A DNA stretch of 64,000 nt from an uncultured Lachnospiraceae bacterium. Its GTDB lineage: Bacteria > Bacillota > Clostridia > Lachnospirales > Lachnospiraceae. Position numbers and translations under genes: made by a program. Shown piece by piece: positions 30,565 to 38,896 of the stretch. How positions within the stretch are numbered: the first letter of the stretch is position 1; every line of letters begins with the position of its first letter. The notes under the pieces are model-generated. The model was given only the letters and a program-made list of their open reading frames with translations. It did no database searches and was not told the DNA's origin. The stretch covers positions 1-64,000 of the forward strand of contig CAJUGJ010000019.1 of the NCBI GenBank assembly GCA_910586015.1, written 5' to 3'.

Positions 30565-31295
30565 ATAAGTGTATGGAACGCCTGTATAATGGCATAATCA
30601 AGGAAAATCCAACCTTTGTGTTGATGCTTGGAATGTGTCCAACTTTGGCACTTACTACAAATGCAGTAGATGCAATGGGAATGGGACTTACAACAACAGT
30701 TGTTCTTGTAATGTCAAACTTTTTAATTTCCCTATTGCGAAAACTCATTCCAGAAAAAGTTAGAATTCCGGCATTTATTGTAATTGTTGCTTCTTTTGTT
30801 ACAATAGTAAAAATGCTGTTAGAAGCTTATTTATGGGAGTTAAATCAAAGTCTTGGAATTTATATTCCTCTTATTGTAGTAAACTGTATTATTCTTGGAC
30901 GTGCAGAATCCTATGCTTCTAAAAATCCAGTAGCTCCTTCTATTTTTGACGGTTTAGGAATGGGACTTGGATTTACAATAGGACTTACAGTGATTGGTCT
31001 GTTTCGAGAATTAATTGGAAGTGGAACACTTTTTAAAGTGGCGGTAATGCCAGACAGCTATGAACCATTAAAAATTTTTGTAAATCCACCGGGAGCGTTT
31101 TTGGTTTTAGCAATTTTAACAGCTTTCCAAAATAAGTTTAAATTAAAATCAGCAACAAATGTTACACAACAAGAGCCTTTAGCTTGTGGTGGTAATTGTG
31201 CGTCATGTCTTGGTACTACCTGTACTGAAAATCATGAAAAGATAGAATTAGCAAAACAGGAAGCAAAGAATAAGAAAGGGGAGGATGGCAAATGA
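30561..31295 (+). CDS. rnfE: Rnf complex subunit E
   Basis: A 244-residue membrane subunit with about six TMs, homologous to RnfA, forming the intramembrane core. KENPTFVLMLGMCPTLALTT holds the conserved Cys that coordinates the intramembrane Fe-S site with RnfA. VNCIILGRAESYASKN is the second such motif. The C-terminal tail carries an extra Cys cluster (CGGNCASCLGTTC, about residues 214-226) not usual in proteobacterial RnfE. The GTG start follows GGAGGTGCAAA and overlaps the rnfG stop by four bases. Confidence 0.95.
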   Translation: MNKCMERLYNGIIKENPTFVLMLGMCPTLALTTNAVDAMGMGLTTTVVLVMSNFLISLLRKLIPEKVRIPAFIVIVASFVTIVKMLLEAYLWELNQSLGIYIPLIVVNCIILGRAESYASKNPVAPSIFDGLGMGLGFTIGLTVIGLFRELIGSGTLFKVAVMPDSYEPLKIFVNPPGAFLVLAILTAFQNKFKLKSATNVTQQEPLACGGNCASCLGTTCTENHEKIELAKQEAKNKKGEDGK

Positions 31296-31867
31296 AGGAA
31301 ATGATTTTGGTGCTGATTGGAGCAGCACTGGTCAATAATGTAGTATTGAGCCAGTTCCTCGGTATATGCCCGTTTTTAGGAGTTTCTAAACGAACAAAGA
31401 CAGCCGCAGGAATGGGCGGTGCAGTTATTTTTGTTATTACAATTGCTTCTGCCCTAACATGGATTATCAATAAAGTACTTTTAGTCAATTTTAAATTAGA
31501 GTATTTACAGACTATTGTATTTATTCTTGTTATTGCAGCATTGGTACAACTCATTGAAATGTTTTTGAAAAAATACAGTCACAGTTTATATGAAGCACTG
31601 GGCGTATATCTGCCATTAATTACAACGAACTGTGCAGTGCTTGGTGTAGCTTTGACGAATGTACAAATGAATTATAGTTTTATAAAAAGTATAGTAAATG
31701 GATTTGGAACAGCAGTTGGATTTACAGTTGCGATTGTGATTTTAGCAGGTATTCGAGAGAGAATAGAATATAATGAAGTACCATCTGCATTTCGTGGGAT
31801 GCCGATTGTACTAATTACCGCAGGATTAATGTCTATTGCATTTATGGGATTTGCAGGTTTGATTTAG
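31292..31867 (+). CDS. rnfA: Rnf complex subunit A
   Basis: A 191-residue membrane subunit with six TMs. NVVLSQFLGICPFLGVSK and TTNCAVLGVAL carry the two conserved Cys residues that pair with those of RnfE. Length and order are canonical. Its ATG overlaps the rnfE stop (ATGA). Confidence 0.97.
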   Translation: MKEMILVLIGAALVNNVVLSQFLGICPFLGVSKRTKTAAGMGGAVIFVITIASALTWIINKVLLVNFKLEYLQTIVFILVIAALVQLIEMFLKKYSHSLYEALGVYLPLITTNCAVLGVALTNVQMNYSFIKSIVNGFGTAVGFTVAIVILAGIRERIEYNEVPSAFRGMPIVLITAGLMSIAFMGFAGLI

Positions 31868-31885
31868 TGTTAGGGGGAAAAGCAC

Positions 31886-32716
31886 ATGGGAAGTATTACA
31901 GTGTTAGGAATAAGTATCGGTGCAATCGGAACTGCGGGTGCGGTAGTTGGGATCTGTGGACTTTTGGTTGGACTGCTGCTTGGACTGGCTTCTAAGATTT
32001 TTTATGTCAGTGTGGACGAAAGGGAAGGAAGGGTAAGAGAACTTCTTCCCGGAAATAACTGCGGTGGATGCGGTTATGCAGGATGTGATGGATTAGCAAA
32101 GGCGATTGCACAAGGAAATGCTCCTGTTGATGCCTGTCCAGTAGCTGGTGGCAAAATACATGCAGAAATCGGTGAAGTGATGGGAAAGGCAGTAACAGAA
32201 GAAAAGGATCGAAAAGTTGCATTTGTAAAATGTGGTGGTACTTGTGATAAGGCAGATCTCAAATATGAATACGATGGACTAAAGGATTGTAAAAAGGCAG
32301 CCGTTGTTCCCGGAGGTGGAGGAAAGGCATGTTCTTATGGATGTCTTGGCTATGGAAGTTGTGTTACAGCGTGTAAATTTGATGCAATCCATATAGTAAA
32401 TGGAGTTGCTCTTGTAGATCGGAAAAAATGTGTAGCATGTGGGAAATGTGTAGAAGCCTGTCCAAGAAATTTAATTGAGTTAGTTCCTGAAAGTGCTGCC
32501 TATCTTGTTTCTTGTAATTCAAAAGAAAAAGGAAAAGAAGTAAGAGCAGTATGTACGACAGGTTGTATTGGTTGTATGCTCTGTGTAAAACAATGTGAGT
32601 TTGGTGCAGTGACAGTAGAAAATAATCTAGCAAAAATAGATCCACAAAAATGTACAGGATGTGGAATGTGTGCAGAAAAATGTCCGCAGAAGATCATACG
32701 GATGACAGAAAAATAA
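31886..32716 (+). CDS. rnfB: Rnf complex subunit B
   Basis: A 276-residue membrane-anchored ferredoxin-like subunit that accepts electrons from reduced ferredoxin. An N-terminal TM (AVVGICGLLVGLLLGLASKI) is followed by the Fes domain, NNCGGCGYAGCDGLAKAI. Further Fe-S motifs follow: CSYGCLGYGSC, CVACGKCVEACP, CTTGCIGCMLCVKQC and CTGCGMCAEKCP. This exceeds the proteobacterial RnfB cluster number, as typical in acetogens and clostridia. TAGGGGGAAAAGCAC precedes the ATG. Last gene of the operon. Confidence 0.97.
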   Translation: MGSITVLGISIGAIGTAGAVVGICGLLVGLLLGLASKIFYVSVDEREGRVRELLPGNNCGGCGYAGCDGLAKAIAQGNAPVDACPVAGGKIHAEIGEVMGKAVTEEKDRKVAFVKCGGTCDKADLKYEYDGLKDCKKAAVVPGGGGKACSYGCLGYGSCVTACKFDAIHIVNGVALVDRKKCVACGKCVEACPRNLIELVPESAAYLVSCNSKEKGKEVRAVCTTGCIGCMLCVKQCEFGAVTVENNLAKIDPQKCTGCGMCAEKCPQKIIRMTEK

Positions 32717-32746
32717 TGTTGGGATCGGAAAGGCTGGGAAGATTCT

Positions 32747-33151
32747 ATGGTTTGCAGAACTTGTGGAAGACAAGTATCAAATGAAACAGCTAACTTTTGT
32801 GAATATTGTGGCACATCATTAAGACAGATGGATGATCCATTTGACGTATATTCGAGAAGACAAGAAGAACCGACAACAAAACGTTCTTGGTTTGGAAAGG
32901 AAATTGAGAATGGAAAAGAGCCTGTTGTTACTTTTGGTCAGTGGCTTTTATTAATGGTAGTGCTGCCATTGATTCCAGCAGTCGGGCCACTTATCTATTT
33001 TGTAGTTTTATTTATACTTGGTTTTGGTAAAAATGTTCCGGGGACTTTAAAAAACTGGGCAAGAGTAGTTTTATTAATAATGTTAATTGGATTCGTTTTT
33101 TTCTTTTCAATAGCGGGACAATTATTTCAGAGATTTAGTGGAGCAATATAG
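32747..33151 (+). CDS. Zinc-ribbon membrane protein
   Basis: A 134-residue protein. The first 30 residues are a zinc ribbon, MVCRTCGRQVSNETANFCEY ending CGTSL. The linker (about 31-60) is charged. Two TM segments follow: LLLMVVLPLIPAVGPLIYFV and VVLLIMLIGFVFFFSIAGQL. It begins 30 bases past rnfB and may be read through from the operon. Role unknown; such double-TM zinc-ribbon proteins are common in Lachnospiraceae. Confidence 0.75.
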   Translation: MVCRTCGRQVSNETANFCEYCGTSLRQMDDPFDVYSRRQEEPTTKRSWFGKEIENGKEPVVTFGQWLLLMVVLPLIPAVGPLIYFVVLFILGFGKNVPGTLKNWARVVLLIMLIGFVFFFSIAGQLFQRFSGAI

Positions 33152-33183
33152 TCTAAATTAGGTTGGACAGAAATGAGGGGAAA

Positions 33184-35232
33184 ATGAGATTTCCAACACA
33201 AAAAGAACCAAAGATTGTATATGGAGGAGATTATAACCCAGAACAGTGGGAGGAATCTACATGGGAAGAAGATATGAGGCTGTTAAAGCTTGCAGGGGTA
33301 GATATTTTAACACTCAATGTATTTAGTTGGGCATCTCTTCAAAAGAATGATGAAGTTTATGATTTTTCAAGATTAGATCGCATTATGGAATTAGTAAAAA
33401 AGCATGGTTTTTTTGTTTGTCTTGCCACTTCAACCGGAGCACATCCGGCTTGGATGGCAAGAAAATATCCAGATATTTTACGGACAGATTTTGAAGGAAG
33501 AAAAAGAAAGTTTGGATCAAGACATAATTCTTGTCCAAATAGTCCTACTTACCGTAAATATTCTGTTCTTCTCGCTGGAAAATTAGCAGAACGTTATAAA
33601 ACATATGATAATATTACTGCATGGCATATTTCCAATGAATATGGAGGAGCTTGTTATTGTGAAAACTGTGAAAAAGCATTTCGTGTCTGGTTAAAGAAAA
33701 AATATAAAACGATCGAAGAAGTAAATCGTGTTTGGGATACAGCATTTTGGGGTCATACTTTCTATGATTTTGATGAAATTGTAGTACCAAATCTATTAAG
33801 TGAACATTATTCCGAAAATGGAACTGCATTTCAGGGAATCTCATTAGACTATGCAAGATTTAATTCTGACAGTATATTAGAATGTTATAAGTTAGAATAT
33901 GATGCGATTAAAAAATATACAAAAGAAATTCCGATTACGACAAATCTTATGGGATTTTATAAGCCACTGGATTATCAAAAGTGGGCACGGAGTATGGATT
34001 TTGTATCATGGGACAGCTATCCATATGCAGGAGAAGATCCTGCACAGATTGCAATGAAACACGATCTAATGCGTGGATTAAAGGATGGACAGTCCTTTGC
34101 TTTAATGGAACAAACTCCAAGTGTAACAAATTGGCAGACTTATAATGCAATAAAACGCCCGAATGTTATGCGTCTACAAAGTTATCAAGCAGTTGCCCAC
34201 GGAGCAGATACTGTCATGTTTTTTCAGATGAAACGAAGTATCGGATCTTGTGAAAAATTTCATGGAGCAATCATAGATCATGTAGGTCATGAACATACAA
34301 GAGTATTTCAGGAATGTAAAAGATTAGGACAAGAACTTTTCCAGTTAGGTGGGGAAACTCTATCAGCAGTAACAAAATCGAAAGTGGCAATTATTTTCGA
34401 TTGGGATAATTGGTGGGCTGTTGAGTATTCTACAGGACCTTGTAATCAGCTTCGATATTATGATGAAGTATTTCTTTACTATAAAGCACTACATGAACAA
34501 AATATTTCTGTAGATTTTGTTTCTGTAGAATCCGATTTAAGCAACTATTCACTTGTTGTTGCACCACTGTTATACATGGTAAAAGAGGGATTTGATCAGA
34601 AGTTAAAAGAGTTTGTCAAAAATGGTGGAACACTTGTAGTTTCATTTTTTAGTGGAATTGTAGATGAACATGATTTAGTAACGATTGGAGGATATCCGGG
34701 AAAATTAAAAGAACTTCTTGGAATTTGGGTAGAAGAAATTGACGGGCTTATATCAGGAGATGAAAATTCCTTTGAATTTTTAGGAAAACAATATCCAGCA
34801 AAACTTTTATGTGATATCATGCACACAATACAGGCCAAGGCAATATCTTTCTATCAGAAAGATTTTTATAAGAATACACCTGTTATTACGAAAAATAGTT
34901 ATGAAAAAGGGAGTGCTTATTATATTGGCACAAGATCCAATCCAGCATTTTATCATGCCTTTTTTGAAAATTTGTGCAGAGAACTTGATATCTCTCCGAC
35001 AGCTCTTACATCAGATCATGTAGAAGCAGTAAGACGTGTCAAAGGAGATAAAGAATTTTTATTCCTATTAAACCATTCTAAGCAAGAAGAAAGATTTTTT
35101 ATCCAATTTAAAACATATAATGAAAATATTGGGAAAGAGGCAGTAAATATGCTTACAAAAGAGAAAATGCCGATAGAAACAACGATTACCCTTGCACCAA
35201 ATGATGTGTTAATTGTAAAAATAAATTCTTAA
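33184..35232 (+). CDS. Beta-galactosidase, glycoside hydrolase family 42
   Basis: A 682-residue retaining glycosidase that releases galactose from beta-galactosides. The TIM barrel starts with VYGGDYNPEQWEESTWEEDM. The acid/base is E152 in HISNEYGG and the nucleophile E309 in FALMEQTPS. CYCENCEKAF supplies part of the structural Zn site. The trimerisation and beta-sandwich domains complete the C-terminal 300 residues. No signal peptide, so it acts on imported oligosaccharides in the cytosol. ATG 33184 is chosen for TGAGGGGAAA before it. Neighbours are not a sugar transporter but a chemoreceptor, which is unusual. Confidence 0.93.
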   Translation: MRFPTQKEPKIVYGGDYNPEQWEESTWEEDMRLLKLAGVDILTLNVFSWASLQKNDEVYDFSRLDRIMELVKKHGFFVCLATSTGAHPAWMARKYPDILRTDFEGRKRKFGSRHNSCPNSPTYRKYSVLLAGKLAERYKTYDNITAWHISNEYGGACYCENCEKAFRVWLKKKYKTIEEVNRVWDTAFWGHTFYDFDEIVVPNLLSEHYSENGTAFQGISLDYARFNSDSILECYKLEYDAIKKYTKEIPITTNLMGFYKPLDYQKWARSMDFVSWDSYPYAGEDPAQIAMKHDLMRGLKDGQSFALMEQTPSVTNWQTYNAIKRPNVMRLQSYQAVAHGADTVMFFQMKRSIGSCEKFHGAIIDHVGHEHTRVFQECKRLGQELFQLGGETLSAVTKSKVAIIFDWDNWWAVEYSTGPCNQLRYYDEVFLYYKALHEQNISVDFVSVESDLSNYSLVVAPLLYMVKEGFDQKLKEFVKNGGTLVVSFFSGIVDEHDLVTIGGYPGKLKELLGIWVEEIDGLISGDENSFEFLGKQYPAKLLCDIMHTIQAKAISFYQKDFYKNTPVITKNSYEKGSAYYIGTRSNPAFYHAFFENLCRELDISPTALTSDHVEAVRRVKGDKEFLFLLNHSKQEERFFIQFKTYNENIGKEAVNMLTKEKMPIETTITLAPNDVLIVKINS

Positions 35233-35241
35233 AAAGAAAAC

Positions 35242-35268
35242 GCTGCGACTGTTTTAAACAGTTGCAGC
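35242..35268 (+). terminator. Hairpin between the beta-galactosidase and chemoreceptor 2
   Basis: GCTGCGACTGTTT pairs with AAACAGTTGCAGC across a single base. No T-run follows; the ribosome binding site of the next gene comes right after. It may stabilise or process the transcript rather than end it. Confidence 0.45.
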
Positions 35269-35280
35269 ATGGAGGCTAAA

Positions 35281-37392
35281 ATGGTAGATAGGAAAGATAG
35301 ACTGGCTAGAAAAATATCTCTTACAGTTGGAGCAGTTCTTATTTTAGTTTTTACTATAATGATTACAGCAATGCTGTTAATTGTTCAATTTTCTATGATA
35401 AAAACCATTCGAGACAATCTTAAAACACAATCTAAAGCAAATAAATATCAACTTCAGGAATTTTTACAAATTGCACAAACTGCTTCATTAAATCTAAAAG
35501 GAATCATTTCTTCTTATTATAGTTCAGATCAAGAAACACCAACATATCAAAGTATTGTCTATGAAGATTTAAAATTGGATGAAAAACAAAAGTTATTAGA
35601 AGAGTATATTTTTTCTACTGCAAAAAATATACTTACAACAAATGATTCTATTGTTGAGATAAGTGTTATGTTTGAACCTTTTTGTTTTTCTAAGGAAAGA
35701 AAGGATTATGCAGTTTACTTTAGCAACGATAACACTGGAACAATTCAAATAGATGATATTGGATCATATGATGAATTTTCAAAGAAAAACTACTATCAAA
35801 TTGCTATAGGAAAACAGAATACAGTTTATACAGAGTCATATCTTGAGGAAGAAAAGGAAGTAATTACTTGTGCACAGCCTCTTCTTTTTGAGGGAAAGAT
35901 GATTGGAGTAATCAATGTCGATATTGATCTGTCCGTATTTGATAAGCTTGAATTAAACAGTGAATTATATTCATCTTTTTATGTAGATGTTATAAATATG
36001 AATGGAAATATTATTTATGATAGTAAAGATCAAAATAAGATTGGGAAAAATATTACAGAATTTTTTTCTAATAAAAGCATAGATTCTAAAAATTTCTTAA
36101 GTAAACTACAAGAAAGAAAAAACTTTTCTCTTCGTTATAAAGATATGAATGGTATAAGACAAGAAGCTTATTTTGAAACAATATCTGTCGGAGAAGAAGT
36201 TTGGTATACTGTAAGTATTGTAAGAGATTTAGATATAAAAAGTGATATTTTAAGGATTACATTTCTTTTAATCGGAATAGAAATTTTGGCATTGTTAATT
36301 TTGGTTATATTTGTATATCGACTTATGGGACAAAAGTTAGCACCAATTCTTACTTTAGTAACAGCTTCTAAAGAGATTGCAGATGGAAAGGTAGATGGAA
36401 ATTTAAACATCACTGGAAAGGACGAAATTTTTCTTCTTGGTAAAAGCTTTGAAGATATGTCCGAAAAGTTAAAGAGGATTATTGAGGATATTAAGTTTTT
36501 ATTAGGAAGTATGGCAGAAGGGGATTATTCTGTTATCAGTAAAGTGCCAGAAAGATATATAGGAATTTATGCTGAAATTTTGGACTCTATAGAAAAACTA
36601 AAAGAAAAGCAAAGTCAAACGATTTATCATATTAATCAAGTGTCTTCTCAAGTAGCAGTTGGATCTTCTGATCTTGCCCAGAGTGCTCAAAATTTAACAG
36701 AAGGAACAAGTGAACAAAATAGTGCAGTCGAAAAACTATATGAAGGGGCATCAAAAGTAACGAAACATGTACAGGAAAATGCCAAATTAACAGATAGTGC
36801 ATATGAGAAGGCAAAGTTTATGGGACTAGAGGCGAATACTGGTAAGGAAAAGATGAATGAGTTGCTTAAAGCAATGGAACGGATTTCTTCGACTTCTTCA
36901 GAAATTGAAGCAATTATTACAGGAATTGAAGATATTGCAAATCAGACCAATCTTTTATCTTTAAATGCAGCGATTGAAGCAGCAAGAGCAGGGGAAGCAG
37001 GAAGAGGATTTTCTGTCGTGGCAGAATCCATTCGAGAGTTAGCGGAACAAAGTGCTGTAGCTTCTGCCAATACTAAAAAATTAATTGAAACATCTCTTTA
37101 TGAGATCAAGAATGGAAATGAAATTACAAAAGATACCTCTGATACATTAAATAAAGTGATGGAAGAAGTGGATGAAATTTTAATTGCAGTATCTAAAGTA
37201 AGATCTGCTTCTGATATACAGGCAGAAGAGGTGGCAGAAATAGAAAAAGGAATTAGTCAGATTTCTGACGTTGTTCAAAATACATTGGCAACCGCAGAAG
37301 AAACTTCTGCAACGAGTGAAGAACTGTCAGCACAGGTAGTATCACTTAGTGAATTAGTAGGACAGTTTAAATTGATGGAGAAAGAAGAATAA
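35281..37392 (+). CDS. Methyl-accepting chemotaxis protein with Cache sensor
   Basis: A 703-residue transmembrane receptor. TM1 (VGAVLILVFTIMITAMLLIV) is at about residues 12-33. A Cache-type outer domain of about 280 residues follows, with YYQIAIGKQNTVYTESYLEE and IGVINVDIDLSVFD. TM2 (FLLIGIEILALLILVIFVYR) is near 320-340, then HAMP and the signalling coiled coil with tip QTNLLSLNAAIEAARAGEAG. ATG at 35281 follows TGGAGGCTAAA. It is close behind the GH42 gene, which might point to a sugar-related stimulus; this is inference. Confidence 0.93.
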   Translation: MVDRKDRLARKISLTVGAVLILVFTIMITAMLLIVQFSMIKTIRDNLKTQSKANKYQLQEFLQIAQTASLNLKGIISSYYSSDQETPTYQSIVYEDLKLDEKQKLLEEYIFSTAKNILTTNDSIVEISVMFEPFCFSKERKDYAVYFSNDNTGTIQIDDIGSYDEFSKKNYYQIAIGKQNTVYTESYLEEEKEVITCAQPLLFEGKMIGVINVDIDLSVFDKLELNSELYSSFYVDVINMNGNIIYDSKDQNKIGKNITEFFSNKSIDSKNFLSKLQERKNFSLRYKDMNGIRQEAYFETISVGEEVWYTVSIVRDLDIKSDILRITFLLIGIEILALLILVIFVYRLMGQKLAPILTLVTASKEIADGKVDGNLNITGKDEIFLLGKSFEDMSEKLKRIIEDIKFLLGSMAEGDYSVISKVPERYIGIYAEILDSIEKLKEKQSQTIYHINQVSSQVAVGSSDLAQSAQNLTEGTSEQNSAVEKLYEGASKVTKHVQENAKLTDSAYEKAKFMGLEANTGKEKMNELLKAMERISSTSSEIEAIITGIEDIANQTNLLSLNAAIEAARAGEAGRGFSVVAESIRELAEQSAVASANTKKLIETSLYEIKNGNEITKDTSDTLNKVMEEVDEILIAVSKVRSASDIQAEEVAEIEKGISQISDVVQNTLATAEETSATSEELSAQVVSLSELVGQFKLMEKEE

Positions 37393-37396
37393 AAAG

Positions 37397-37840
37397 ATGG
37401 AAGAAAAGACAATAGAAACATTTACAAAATTCGAATATAGAGATTTGGAGCTGACATTAGAAGAAGAAGTAGGAATGGACTATTCCAATAAAATATTTAC
37501 AAAGGAAGATAGTATTACACCATTAGAAGTTATCGTATCTATAACCGTTCAAAACGTTGGAAATTGCGATGGTGCAGAAACAATTCAGATATATGTAAAA
37601 AATCCAAAATCCAGTATAGCAAGAGCAGTCTATGAGATAGAGAGTTATTTAAAGGTTGGAGAAGAAAAGACAATAGAAATTCGTTTGCCAAAAGAAGCAT
37701 TTGGACTTTATCAGAAAGAAAAAAAGTGTTTTGTTGCAGAGGAGGGTATCTTTGAAATTCAAATCGGAACAGCAATAGACGATATTTGTTTACAAGAAGA
37801 ATTTGAATTAGAACATGGATATGCTTATTTAACTTTATAA
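37397..37840 (+). CDS. Orphan fibronectin type III-like domain (GH3 C-terminal type)
   Basis: A 147-residue protein that corresponds to the Fn3-like domain normally found at the C-terminus of GH3 beta-glucosidases. TKFEYRDLEL, VSITVQNVGNCDGAETIQIY, SYLKVGEEKTIEIRLPKEAF and EGIFEIQIGTA follow that domain's pattern from start to end. No glycosidase catalytic part is upstream; the MCP ends four bases earlier. No good ribosome binding site is seen. It could be the surviving end of a deleted GH3 gene or a free-standing carbohydrate-related module. Confidence 0.75.
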   Translation: MEEKTIETFTKFEYRDLELTLEEEVGMDYSNKIFTKEDSITPLEVIVSITVQNVGNCDGAETIQIYVKNPKSSIARAVYEIESYLKVGEEKTIEIRLPKEAFGLYQKEKKCFVAEEGIFEIQIGTAIDDICLQEEFELEHGYAYLTL

Positions 37841-37845
37841 ATGAC

Positions 37846-37874
37846 TTGACAATCCCAATGAGTTAGCATATACT
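37846..37874 (+). promoter_or_regulatory. Promoter of the Fur-like gene
   Basis: TTGACA (37846-37851), 17 bases, TATACT (37869-37874). The -10 box lies inside the AGTTAG-N6-CTAACT operator. Confidence 0.8.
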
Positions 37875-37878
37875 AACT
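37861..37878. promoter_or_regulatory. AGTTAG-N6-CTAACT operator, copy 1
   Basis: An 18-bp inverted repeat, AGTTAGCATATACTAACT, that covers the -10 box of the Fur-like gene. The same arms with a different centre occur at 48166-48183 in front of the DUF3793 gene. The shape recalls DtxR/IdeR-type iron boxes (TTAG...CTAA). Confidence 0.65.
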
Positions 37879-37886
37879 AATAGAGA

Positions 37887-37907
37887 AATTGAGATTGATT
37901 CTCAATT
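37887..37907. promoter_or_regulatory. Second inverted repeat, Fur-box-like
   Basis: AATTGAGA-N5-TCTCAATT, two 8-base arms just downstream of the promoter. The TGAGA...TCTCA pattern resembles Fur-family sites and could be the autoregulatory operator. Confidence 0.5.
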
Positions 37908-37932
37908 ATTTGAACTGTCAGGGGGATTGTCT

Positions 37933-38361
37933 ATGGTACAGGAAGTTTTTCAAAATCAAAAAAAATTTACACATAAAGAGCAGATATTAAAAGAGTTAAA
38001 GAAAAAGGGCTTTCGATTAACTAACCAAAGAAAGTTAATTTTAGATATTATTTTAGACAATCAATGTTCTAATTCCAAAGAAATTTATTATCTTGCTAAA
38101 CAAAAAGATTCTTCTATGGGGATTGCAACTATATATCGAATGATTAAAACTTTAGAAGAAATAGGTATGATTGATCGAAGAAATTTATATCATATTTCCT
38201 GTGAAAAAACAGAAAAGATACATGAAAAATGTATTTTAGTATTAAAAAATTCAGAACAGATCTGTCTGACAACAGAAGATTTTAAATGGGTATTAAAACA
38301 AATTTTGGAAAATAAGGGATATCATACCGAAGAAGTAAGAGAAATTTTTTTCAAAGTATAA
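37933..38361 (+). CDS. Fur family transcriptional regulator, atypical
   Basis: A 142-residue metalloregulator-like protein. The N-terminal winged helix is clear: LKKKGFRLTNQRKLILDIIL, then GIATIYRMIKTLEEIGMIDR. The C-terminal part lacks the usual His-rich and CxxC metal motifs: only single Cys residues remain (SCEKTEK, KCILVL, ICLTTED). It may bind metal differently or sense something else. TCAGGGGGATTGTCT precedes the ATG at 37933. The promoter carries two inverted repeats, one shared with the DUF3793 gene, suggesting iron-linked control. Confidence 0.85.
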   Translation: MVQEVFQNQKKFTHKEQILKELKKKGFRLTNQRKLILDIILDNQCSNSKEIYYLAKQKDSSMGIATIYRMIKTLEEIGMIDRRNLYHISCEKTEKIHEKCILVLKNSEQICLTTEDFKWVLKQILENKGYHTEEVREIFFKV

Positions 38362-38509
38362 TTTGTTTAACTAAAATTTGGAATAGGGAAACTGTCTGTA
38401 AAATCGAACATAAGATCCAAACTTGTTTCATAAGATAAAATAATCCTAGAAATCAAGAGGGAAATTTGAAAAAATACAGACATTTCCTTGTCTATTCCCA
38501 AAAATAATG

Positions 38510-38538
38510 TTGACAAACTAGGATTTATATACTATACT
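38510..38538 (+). promoter_or_regulatory. Promoter of a leader RNA before the opp operon
   Basis: TTGACA (38510-38515), 17 bases, TATACT (38533-38538). Transcription would start near 38545, about 350 bases before the first opp gene. Confidence 0.75.
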
Positions 38539-38544
38539 GTTAAT

Positions 38545-38648
38545 TCGTAAAGGAAATTTGGGAAATAAATATCTGACATTTAGCAAAGAGGCTTTTTGGG
38601 AACAGACACCAGACTTGTTGATGGGACACCTAAAAGCTTTTTTTATCA
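38545..38648 (+). ncRNA. Candidate leader RNA or riboswitch ending in a terminator
   Basis: The stretch from the promoter to a T-run (38637-38644) is about 100 bases. GAGGCTTTTTGGG can pair with ACCTAAAAGCTTT to form a terminator stem with a 27-base loop. No class is recognised by eye. It lies at the head of the peptide transporter operon, so attenuation or a small RNA are both possible. The following 250 bases up to 38896 hold no gene. Confidence 0.45.
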
Positions 38649-38896
38649 TAAATGTAAAAGATGTTTATAGAAGAATTTCTAAGTAATTGGCAGTCAAATT
38701 GATGTTTCGAGGGTGATTTTTGGAATAGCACTTTCTTTCGGTGACGCGTTGATGTAGTATTCTTGCGGGGGAGCTTGAATTACTACACATAGGGGGAGAG
38801 GATAGAGAAAATGATCCTATGGAAAATAGTGGGCGAAACAATAACTTATCCCACATCAATTTGAAAATTGTCTTTAGAAAGAGGAGGATAACGATT

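Noticed and set aside
38819..38896. Upstream extension of the binding-protein gene
   Set aside because: It would put 26 hydrophilic residues ahead of a clean lipoprotein signal peptide that has its own AGGAGG site.
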